Part shown: in pieces, positions 32,687 to 39,640 of the stretch
Layout of the letters: each line of letters opens with the position of its first letter
How positions within the stretch are numbered: position 1 is the first letter of the stretch
Assembly: GCA_963716085.1 (NCBI GenBank)
Contig: OY970288.1
Location: forward strand, 3,348,001-3,412,000
DNA length: 64,000 nt
Origin: Persicitalea sp963716085
Lineage (GTDB): Bacteria > Bacteroidota > Bacteroidia > Cytophagales > Spirosomataceae
Reading direction: 5' to 3'
Notes under the pieces: generated by a model
Databases searched by the model: none
Seen by the model: the letters and a program-made list of their open reading frames with translations, nothing else
What the model was told of the DNA's origin: nothing
Made by a program: the position numbers and the translations under genes

Positions 32687-34603
32687 ATGGAAGCCAAAAG
32701 AAGAGATTTCCTGAAAACCGTCGGCCTCACCTCCGGCGCATTTTTAACCAGCCCCGTCACGCTATTCGGCAAGAGCCCGGTGGAGCAAGCCCGCGCCGCC
32801 GACAAGTCCGTCTATCAGGTCAAGAAGTACGATACTGAATTCCTGGTCGCCGGAGGAGGGATGGCGGGCGTGTGCGCCGCCATCGCCGCGGCCCGCAACG
32901 GGGCGAAAGTCATCCTCATCCAAGATCGCTCGCGGCTGGGCGGCAACGCCAGCAGCGAAATCAGGATGCACGTGTGCGGGGCCACGGCCCTGAAAGGCCA
33001 GCCCTGGCGCGAAACGGGGATCATGGAGGAGCTTTTCCTGACCGAAGCCGCCGAGAATCCGCAGCGCAGCTTTGAGATTTGGGATTTCATTATGTACGAT
33101 AAGGTCTATTCCGAACCCAACATCACTTTGCTGCTCGACACGGTACTCTACGAAACCGAGGTGAGCGGCGGCGAGATCAAAAAGATCCGGGCCATTTGCT
33201 CCCAGACGGAAGAGATTTACGAAATAAAGGCCAAGTACTACGCCGACTGCACGGGCGACGCCACGATGGCGGCCCAGGCCGGAGCCGATTTCATGCGGGG
33301 CCGAGAAGCCAAGTCGCGCTGGAACGAGTCATTGGCCATTGACGTAGCCGATAACAAGTCGATGGGCAACAGCCTGCTGTTCATGTCCAGCAAGTATGAC
33401 AAGCCAATGCCCTATACACCGCCCGTTTGGGCCAAGAAATACACCAAAAAAGACTTTATTCACCGCAAGATCAGGGAAATAGAGTATGGCTATTGGTGGC
33501 TTGAGTTGGGTGGCTTAGTGGATATTATCCAGGACGGCCAGGCCCTGCGACACGATTTGCTGACGATCCTGTTCGGCGTGTGGGACTACGTAAAAAACTC
33601 CGGTAACCATCCCGAGGCCGAAAACATGGCGTTGTCGTGGGTCGGCATGATTCCCGGCAAGCGCGAAAGCCGCCGCGTGATCGGCGATTACATCATGAAG
33701 CAGGACGACATCCAAAACGCCAAACTCTTTCCCGACCGCGTATCCTATGGCGGCTGGCCCCTCGACGACCATCCGCCCGAAGGGATGAGCAGCACGGACA
33801 TGGTACCTTACATTTCCATTCCGCTGAAAGGCCCCTATTCGATTCCATTCCGGTCGCTGTACAGCAAGAGCATCAAAAACTTGCTCATGGCCGGGCGCAA
33901 TGTCAGCGTGTCGCACGTGGCGCTGTCGTCCACGCGGGTGATGGCCACTTGCGCCATGATGGGGCAAGCCGTGGGAACGGGCGTGGCTTACTGTGTCAAC
34001 AACGGCATCTTGCCTACCATACTAGGGAATGATTCGAGTCACATGAGCCGCTTTCAACAGCAGTTGCTACGTCAGGATCAGGGGATGTTGGGGGTGAAGA
34101 ATGAGGACGAGATGGATTTGGCAAGAAAAGCCTCAGTAAGAGCCTCCGCCGAAACCAAACAGGGCGCTGCCGCCAACGTCCTAGACGGCATCAACCGTGA
34201 CATTCAGGATGGCACCTCCCATCAATGGCAGGCCGAAATGGGAAGTGGAGAACCTTGGCTGGAAATCTCCTGGGACAAGCCCGCCAAGATTAGCAACGTA
34301 CAAATTACCTTCGACTCCGGCTCGCACCGTCGATTGATGCTATCGGGAAGCGACTCGGTGTACTACGCCCAGGAACGCGGTCCGCAACCCGAAACGGTGG
34401 CCGACTACGTGATCGAAGGCAAGACGAAGAGCGGCACTCAGGTTCTGGCGAAAATGGAGAACAACTTTCTGCGCCTGGTGGAGCATACTTTCGAGCCTAC
34501 GGAAGTGGAAAGTATTCGCATCAAAGTACAGCGAACGAATGGCGATGCCCTCGCCCGGATTTTTGAAGTGCGGTGCTACTTGGAAGAGGTGCAGGGCGTT
34601 TAA
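32687..34603 (+). CDS. Tat-exported FAD-dependent oxidoreductase with C-terminal discoidin-like domain
   Basis: This 638-residue protein has a twin-arginine signal KRRDFLKTVGLTSGAF, so it is exported folded, probably with FAD already bound. FAD_oxidored landmarks are EFLVAGGGMAGVCAAIAAAR, NASSEIRMHVCG, YADCTGDATMAAQAGADFM, GKRESRRVIGDY and LLMAGRNVSVSHVALSSTRVM. The final 130 residues (ANVLDGINRDIQDGTSHQWQ to FEVRCYLEE) look like a beta-sandwich of the F5/8-type C (discoidin) kind that often binds sugars. It is related to the proteins at 24848 and 42525. It follows the second flavinylation-motif gene. Glycan or sugar oxidation in the periplasm is inferred. Confidence 0.88.
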   Translation: MEAKRRDFLKTVGLTSGAFLTSPVTLFGKSPVEQARAADKSVYQVKKYDTEFLVAGGGMAGVCAAIAAARNGAKVILIQDRSRLGGNASSEIRMHVCGATALKGQPWRETGIMEELFLTEAAENPQRSFEIWDFIMYDKVYSEPNITLLLDTVLYETEVSGGEIKKIRAICSQTEEIYEIKAKYYADCTGDATMAAQAGADFMRGREAKSRWNESLAIDVADNKSMGNSLLFMSSKYDKPMPYTPPVWAKKYTKKDFIHRKIREIEYGYWWLELGGLVDIIQDGQALRHDLLTILFGVWDYVKNSGNHPEAENMALSWVGMIPGKRESRRVIGDYIMKQDDIQNAKLFPDRVSYGGWPLDDHPPEGMSSTDMVPYISIPLKGPYSIPFRSLYSKSIKNLLMAGRNVSVSHVALSSTRVMATCAMMGQAVGTGVAYCVNNGILPTILGNDSSHMSRFQQQLLRQDQGMLGVKNEDEMDLARKASVRASAETKQGAAANVLDGINRDIQDGTSHQWQAEMGSGEPWLEISWDKPAKISNVQITFDSGSHRRLMLSGSDSVYYAQERGPQPETVADYVIEGKTKSGTQVLAKMENNFLRLVEHTFEPTEVESIRIKVQRTNGDALARIFEVRCYLEEVQGV

Positions 34604-34629
34604 AGCCGGGAGAGCTTGGGAGCGGCGGG

Positions 34630-34806
34630 TTAGTCCTGCTGCTTCTGGGCGGCTCGTGCCCTGGTGTTTAACTCTGGCAGGTTCTTTCCTTTGAGCGCTT
34701 CGTTGGCTAGGGCAATCTTATGAGCAAAAGCCTCTTTCGAGGATTCCTCTATCTTTTTCCAGTCAATGTCGGCTACCTGGATAGCAATTTCATTTTTAGT
34801 TTTCAT
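34630..34806 (-). CDS. Small conserved-looking protein, 58 aa
   Basis: This short minus-strand reading frame encodes 58 residues: it starts MKTKNEIAIQVADIDWKKIE and ends RARAAQKQQD. It is not recognised. It is supported as a real gene because the next minus-strand frame (34847-35020) encodes a similar protein. Both open with MKTK, share an (I/L)DW.KI block, an Ala/Lys-rich helix containing EA, an L.EL stretch and the ending RAAQKQ. The protein is charged, probably all-helical and cytoplasmic. Both genes oppose the surrounding plus-strand glycan genes, so they are independent of that operon. Confidence 0.6.
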   Translation of the reverse strand: MKTKNEIAIQVADIDWKKIEESSKEAFAHKIALANEALKGKNLPELNTRARAAQKQQD

Positions 34807-34846
34807 GAGCCTCTCTTTTTATCAAAAGATGAAATCATTTAGAAAA

Positions 34847-35020
34847 TTAGCCCTTCTGTTTCTGGGCGGCTCTTACTTCCGCAATCAATTCGGCGAGTCC
34901 TTCTACTTGAACGGCTTCCTTGGCGCGGGCCATTTTTTCTTCATAACCTGGCCCCTTTACGTTAATCTTGCTCCAATCAAGTTTGGATTCCTGAACAGAT
35001 GACTCTTTTTTAGTTTTCAT
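34847..35020 (-). CDS. Small conserved-looking protein, 57 aa, paralogue
   Basis: This 57-residue protein starts at the ATG of MKTKKESSVQESKLDWSKI; an in-frame ATG three codons upstream (35029) is possible, but the start chosen aligns with the paralogue at 34630-34806. It ends AEVRAAQKQKG. The middle GYEEKMARAKEAVQVEGLAEL is a probable helix. It lies 40 bases upstream of its paralogue on the same strand and head-to-head, with 20 bases between start codons, with the large gene at 35041. The function is unknown; no partner toxin or enzyme gene is adjacent on this strand. Confidence 0.6.
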   Translation of the reverse strand: MKTKKESSVQESKLDWSKINVKGPGYEEKMARAKEAVQVEGLAELIAEVRAAQKQKG

Positions 35021-35040
35021 GATTTTCAAGTTTTTGGTAA

Positions 35041-37653
35041 ATGTATAAGTTAATTTCTGATCGGTTAAGTATAGTGAATAAAATTCTCCTACTGTTCTGT
35101 TGCATCCTGTATTCTACAACCGCTTCCGCCCAAAGTACCACCCAAACCCTTTCCAACGAAAAAATAAAAATCACCTGGACCCAAACAAACGAAGGCTGGA
35201 AAATAAGTGAAGTCGCAGTGCGAAAAGGAAAGACCTGGGATACTTCTTTGCAGCCTTCCGGCGAGTACACGCTGCTCTTTTCTGAAACCAAGCCTTCCGA
35301 CGAGCCCGCCGAGACTTTTGAGACGGTTACGGGCGGGGCATTTCCCGAGGATAGCTACCATTACATCCGAAAAGACTGGGATGAAAGCGTTACCGCCGTG
35401 GCGTTGAACACCGCCGGAACGGCCTACCATTTTTATCCCGGCAAAGTTCAATCATTAGCCAAAAACCACCTCCGCTTTACCGCCGAGACGGACGTGGCCC
35501 GCGTTGTTTCGGACTGGCGTTTCGACGAGAAGTATCCCTCTGACATTTTGATTACCCAAACACTTACGCCCAAAGCAAAAGGCTTCTTCTCGCTGGCTAG
35601 TCCGGGTGTTGCCACGGTGGCGCGAGAAAATATGGCCTGGGCCACAGTGCCGGGGTACTTTCAGGGCAATTTCTTTCAGGAAGATTTCGTCAAAGCGCAC
35701 GCCTACACCGAGGGCGTCCCGGTGCGCCCGGTGGTGTACCGGGAGCGGTCGGCCAGTACGCTTTGCCCGCTGGTCAGCACCAAAAGCGGGCTGACCGTCG
35801 CCGTGATTCCCGAACCCGGCCTGGCGCGCGACCCCTGGGCCAGCGACACCAACACCCACCGGGCCTGGCACCTGGGGCTGTCGCACCTGAACCGAAAGGC
35901 GGAACTGACGCCCACCTTGTACTACCCGGTGCTGGGCGAGGCGCATTCGGAGCGCGAGGTGGGGCAGAGTGTAAGCTACACTTACCGAACCAGCCTGACG
36001 GAAGGTGATTGGTTCGCGGCTTTGAAGCACGCTATCTACGATGTTTATAAGTTTAAGGAAGGCCTGGCCCTGCGACAAAGCACCCAGCCGCTGACCAGCC
36101 GCATCGAGCAGATGCACCACTACCTCACCGATCCCAAAACGTCGTACTGGAACATCGAACAATACCGGGGCCGCAAGCTGGGGGCACAGTCGTATCTGGG
36201 CGGAATCCACGAGTCGGACAATGACGCGATGAAGAACGCCGACTACGGCGCGATGTGGATGCTGGCGAAGGCCACCAAAGATGCTGACCTGGTCGAAAAC
36301 GTTTTGCCCTACGCCCTGAATTTCAAACTAGCCCAACAGATCACCGAGGGCGATTTTTTCAAAGGGGCCATCGAAGGCCAGTACTATTTGGCCAAAAAAA
36401 AGAAGTTCGTGGAGGAATGGGGCGAGGTGGTGGAACCGATTGCCATTACCTACTACGTTATGCTTGACCTGGGCAATATGCTCCTCTTCGAGCCGGATAA
36501 CGCTGACTTAAAAGAACGTTTACGGCTGGGAGCGGAGAACTTGCTCCGCTGGCAGAAGGGCGACGGTAGTTGGGCCGTGGCTTATGATAAAAAAACCGAA
36601 GAAGAAATTTTTAAAGATGTGCAGGATTTCCGCCCCACGTTCTACGGTCTACTGGTAGCCTACCGAATCCTGAAAGACCCGAAGTACTTGGAAGCCGCCC
36701 AAAGAGGGGCCGATTGGTATATCGCAAATGGTATAGAGCAGGGTAGTTTCCTGGGGGTGTGCGGCGATGCCCGCTACGCGCCCGACTTCGCCACCGGACA
36801 AACGGCCCAGGCCCTGTTGGACTTGTACGAAATCACCCGCGATGATGCCTATAAACAGGCCGCCGTCGACGCGGCCAAAATCTATACCGCTTCCGTTTAC
36901 ACCCACCCCGTTCCCAGCCGCGCCATAAAGTCCGTGGCCGGGCGGCCGCGACAGGACTGGGAAATCTCCCAGGCCGGACTCAGCTTCGAGCACGGCGGCG
37001 TTTATGGGTCGGCCAATAGCTGGGGCCCTATCCAACTGGCCAGCCACGCGGGCATATTTGTCCGCATGACTGGCCTCACGGGCGAACCGATTTTTGCCGA
37101 CATGGCGCGCGCCGCCGCCCTCGGTCGCGACGCCTTCGTGGACAGCACCACCAGCGTGGCGTCGTACTACTGGCGCGTGATGAACAAGGGGGCCGGCCCT
37201 TTCCCGCACCATGCCTGGTGGCAGATTGGCTGGCTCACCGACTACCTCATGGCCGAGGCCGAAATGCGTTCCGCCGGACAGGTTAAATTTCCGCGCGGCT
37301 TCATAGCACCCAAGGTCGGCCCGCACCAGACCTACGGCTTCGCACCCGGAAAAATCTACGGAAAAGAAGCAAGCCTCGTCATCCGCGAGGGCGTCGCCAC
37401 CACCGATCAGCCCGTTGTCGATTATCTTTTGTTCAAAGGGAGAGATGAGAACCAGGCCTTCATCGTCCTGCTCAACAACCGCGCCCAAACGACCGATTTC
37501 ACCTTGAAGCTCGATCCAAAAAATTGGGCTTTGGGAAAAACGATCAGGAGTAGCCGAAGTATTACTTCAAAAAGTAAAAACGGTAATGTTGACAATCTTA
37601 AATTCAGACTACCCGGCTTCGGCATCGAAGTGGTGGAGGTGAATTTTCAGTAA
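35041..37653 (+). CDS. Exported large protein, probable six-hairpin glycosidase/lyase fold
   Basis: This is an 870-residue protein. The start at 35041 (MYKLISDRLS) is possible, but a GTG at 35074 (VNKILLLFCC) would give a cleaner signal peptide ending TASAQ. Residues about 30-340 are beta-rich. Residues about 370-740 look like an alpha/alpha barrel, with helical repeats such as YGAMWMLAKATKDADLV, TFYGLLVAYRILKDPKYLEAA and TGQTAQALLDLYEITRDDAYKQAA, as in six-hairpin glycosidases and unsaturated-uronate hydrolases. A short beta domain closes the protein. The conserved aromatic/acidic surface (GGIHESDNDAMKNADYG, FPHHAWWQIGW) suggests catalysis, but no named family is recognised. It precedes a symporter and a GH2 gene in the glycan region. 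Confidence 0.7.
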   Translation: MYKLISDRLSIVNKILLLFCCILYSTTASAQSTTQTLSNEKIKITWTQTNEGWKISEVAVRKGKTWDTSLQPSGEYTLLFSETKPSDEPAETFETVTGGAFPEDSYHYIRKDWDESVTAVALNTAGTAYHFYPGKVQSLAKNHLRFTAETDVARVVSDWRFDEKYPSDILITQTLTPKAKGFFSLASPGVATVARENMAWATVPGYFQGNFFQEDFVKAHAYTEGVPVRPVVYRERSASTLCPLVSTKSGLTVAVIPEPGLARDPWASDTNTHRAWHLGLSHLNRKAELTPTLYYPVLGEAHSEREVGQSVSYTYRTSLTEGDWFAALKHAIYDVYKFKEGLALRQSTQPLTSRIEQMHHYLTDPKTSYWNIEQYRGRKLGAQSYLGGIHESDNDAMKNADYGAMWMLAKATKDADLVENVLPYALNFKLAQQITEGDFFKGAIEGQYYLAKKKKFVEEWGEVVEPIAITYYVMLDLGNMLLFEPDNADLKERLRLGAENLLRWQKGDGSWAVAYDKKTEEEIFKDVQDFRPTFYGLLVAYRILKDPKYLEAAQRGADWYIANGIEQGSFLGVCGDARYAPDFATGQTAQALLDLYEITRDDAYKQAAVDAAKIYTASVYTHPVPSRAIKSVAGRPRQDWEISQAGLSFEHGGVYGSANSWGPIQLASHAGIFVRMTGLTGEPIFADMARAAALGRDAFVDSTTSVASYYWRVMNKGAGPFPHHAWWQIGWLTDYLMAEAEMRSAGQVKFPRGFIAPKVGPHQTYGFAPGKIYGKEASLVIREGVATTDQPVVDYLLFKGRDENQAFIVLLNNRAQTTDFTLKLDPKNWALGKTIRSSRSITSKSKNGNVDNLKFRLPGFGIEVVEVNFQ

Positions 37654-37682
37654 AATAAAAAGCCGAAAGCCGACGGCCCAAA

Positions 37683-39383
37683 ATGGAAAAGCTCGACTTC
37701 ATCGTCATGGCCGCCTTCGCGGTGTTCCAGCTGGTCCTCGGACTGGCCTTCTCCCGCACGGGTACCGACGCCAAGTCGTTCTTTGCCGCCGGGGAGTCCG
37801 CGCCCTGGTGGGTGAGCGGCTTGTCGCTGTTCATGAGCTTTCTATCGTCGGCGACCTTCGTCGTGTGGGGTTCGATCGCCTACGACCTGGGCTTCGTCGC
37901 CATCACGATTCAATTTACGATGTGCATCGGTGGGTTGGTGACAGCCCTGTTCATCGCGGGTCGCTGGAAACGCACCCGAACGCTAACCGCCGCCGAGTAC
38001 ATCGGGCGTCGGCTGGGTGTGCAGGTACAGCAATTGTTTACCTACCTGCTCACGCTATTCACGCTCTTCACGATCGGTGGGGTATTGTATGCGGTCGGCA
38101 AGCTGGTGTATGTCGCCACGCCCTTTTCGCTCAATACCTGCGTGATCGCGCTGGGGCTGATGGTAATCCTCTACACCGCGATGGGCGGATTGTGGGCCGT
38201 GCTGGTGACCGACGTGCTGCAATTCGTGATCCTACTGGCGGCAGTGCTGATTCTGGTTCCTTTGGCCCTCGAACATACCGACGGCTTCGGCGCGTTCATC
38301 CAGAAAGTACCTGCCGATTTTTTCAAAGTGTTCAACGGGGAGTTCACGCTTGGATTTACCCTGGCCTTCACCCTGTTCCACATTGTGTTCATCGGGGGCA
38401 ATTGGGCCTACGTACAACGTTACACTAGCGTTCCGACGCCGCGCGAGGCCCGCAAAGTGGCGTTTCTGTTTGCGGGGCTGTACTCCGTTAGTCCATTTCT
38501 TTGGATGTTGCCACCTATGATCTACCGCTCCCTCAATCCCGATTTGCAGGGACTCGAATCGGAAGGTGCCTATATGCTCATGGCGCAACTGGTACTTCCG
38601 GCGGGACTCGTCGGCCTGATCCTGGCCGCAATGGTGTCGGCCACAGCCAGCACGGCCAATACGTTGCTCAATTTGTTGGCGGCGGTTTTTACCAATGATG
38701 TGTATAAAAAATTAATCAACCCCACCGCCAGCGAAACAATACAAGTACGCGTGGGCCGCGGCATGACGGTCGCTTTTGGCCTGATTACGATTGCCATTGC
38801 CCTGGCGGTGCCGCACATCGGAGGACTGGTGAACCTGATCCTGAGCGTCGGGGCCATTTCGGGTGGCTCGCTGTTGCTGCCCGTAGTCTGGACGCTGTTC
38901 TCGAAGCGGCAAAACGCACAGTCGATCCTGACGGTCGCGTTGGTGAGTCTGGCGGTGGGGATATTTTTCAAATTTATTTCACCTCCCATCTTCGATTTTT
39001 CGTTGAGCCGGGCGGCAGAAATGTCGCTGGGCATCGGATTGCCGATGGTTCTTTTGGCGGTTTTCGAGTGGGTCGTTTTCAGGAACAAAACCGAGGACGG
39101 GCAGTTTACCCGCTACCAGGAATGGTACCTGGCAAGAAGTCAGCCCGAAGTAGCGCAGCCAGCGGAAGCGTCGGCGGCGGCTTTATCCCAAAACACTTTT
39201 GCCCTGCGGGCCATCGCCATCAGCTTCACAATAACGGGCCTGAGCATTGCGGGGTTGGGGATCAATGGCGGAAAAGATGTGGAGTTGATTGTGGGGATTG
39301 GGTTGCTGATTGTGGCCGTAGGGGGCTGGGTGGCGTGGACGACGCGGCCACGAAACGCTGTCAGCGTTGGCGAGGAGGATTAG
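37683..39383 (+). CDS. Sodium:solute symporter (SSS family)
   Basis: This 566-residue inner-membrane transporter has about 13-14 hydrophobic segments. Family features are the opening FFAAGESAPWWVSGLSLFMS (helix 1, where Na+ and solute contact), MGGLWAVLVTDVLQFVILL, FIGGNWAYVQRYTSVPTPREA and AAMVSATASTANTLLNLLA. It probably imports a monosaccharide or acidic sugar released by the upstream enzymes, using the sodium gradient. It follows the 35041 gene after 29 bases. Its last 23 bases overlap the 3-prime end of a small minus-strand gene. Confidence 0.92.
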   Translation: MEKLDFIVMAAFAVFQLVLGLAFSRTGTDAKSFFAAGESAPWWVSGLSLFMSFLSSATFVVWGSIAYDLGFVAITIQFTMCIGGLVTALFIAGRWKRTRTLTAAEYIGRRLGVQVQQLFTYLLTLFTLFTIGGVLYAVGKLVYVATPFSLNTCVIALGLMVILYTAMGGLWAVLVTDVLQFVILLAAVLILVPLALEHTDGFGAFIQKVPADFFKVFNGEFTLGFTLAFTLFHIVFIGGNWAYVQRYTSVPTPREARKVAFLFAGLYSVSPFLWMLPPMIYRSLNPDLQGLESEGAYMLMAQLVLPAGLVGLILAAMVSATASTANTLLNLLAAVFTNDVYKKLINPTASETIQVRVGRGMTVAFGLITIAIALAVPHIGGLVNLILSVGAISGGSLLLPVVWTLFSKRQNAQSILTVALVSLAVGIFFKFISPPIFDFSLSRAAEMSLGIGLPMVLLAVFEWVVFRNKTEDGQFTRYQEWYLARSQPEVAQPAEASAAALSQNTFALRAIAISFTITGLSIAGLGINGGKDVELIVGIGLLIVAVGGWVAWTTRPRNAVSVGEED

Positions 39384-39603
39384 ATGGCCGCAAATGCTCG
39401 TTTTTCCAGCCCTCAATTGTCTGTTCATCCCATTTTTTTTCTTCCCAAAGCTGGTTCATTTCCGCGTCGATTTTGTTGGAAAAGTATTGAGCGAGCAGTT
39501 TTTTTATATCCCGCACCTCGCTGTCTGAGACATTGTAGGGATACAGTTTGAGCAACTCCAATTGGAGGTTGCTGAGTCGGTTGGGTGAGTGCGATACGGG
39601 CAT
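39361..39603 (-). CDS. Small protein, antitoxin-like (80 aa)
   Basis: The protein starts MPVSHSPNRLSNLQLELLKL and ends NEHLRPSNPPRQR, 80 residues. The block SNLQLELLKLY, a spaced EV.DIKKLLAQYFSNKIDAE and a Trp near the end (IEGWKNEHLR) recall a small family that I recall being encoded beside PIN-domain toxins in cyanobacteria and Bacteroidota. That memory is the only basis for the antitoxin suggestion. No PIN gene is adjacent, so it would be solitary. The longer upstream frame runs antisense through the GH2 gene and is not used. It is convergent with and overlaps the symporter stop by 23 bases. Confidence 0.65.
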   Translation of the reverse strand: MPVSHSPNRLSNLQLELLKLYPYNVSDSEVRDIKKLLAQYFSNKIDAEMNQLWEEKKWDEQTIEGWKNEHLRPSNPPRQR

Positions 39604-39640
39604 AATAAATTGCGTTTTGAGCAAAAAAAAGGATTTATTA

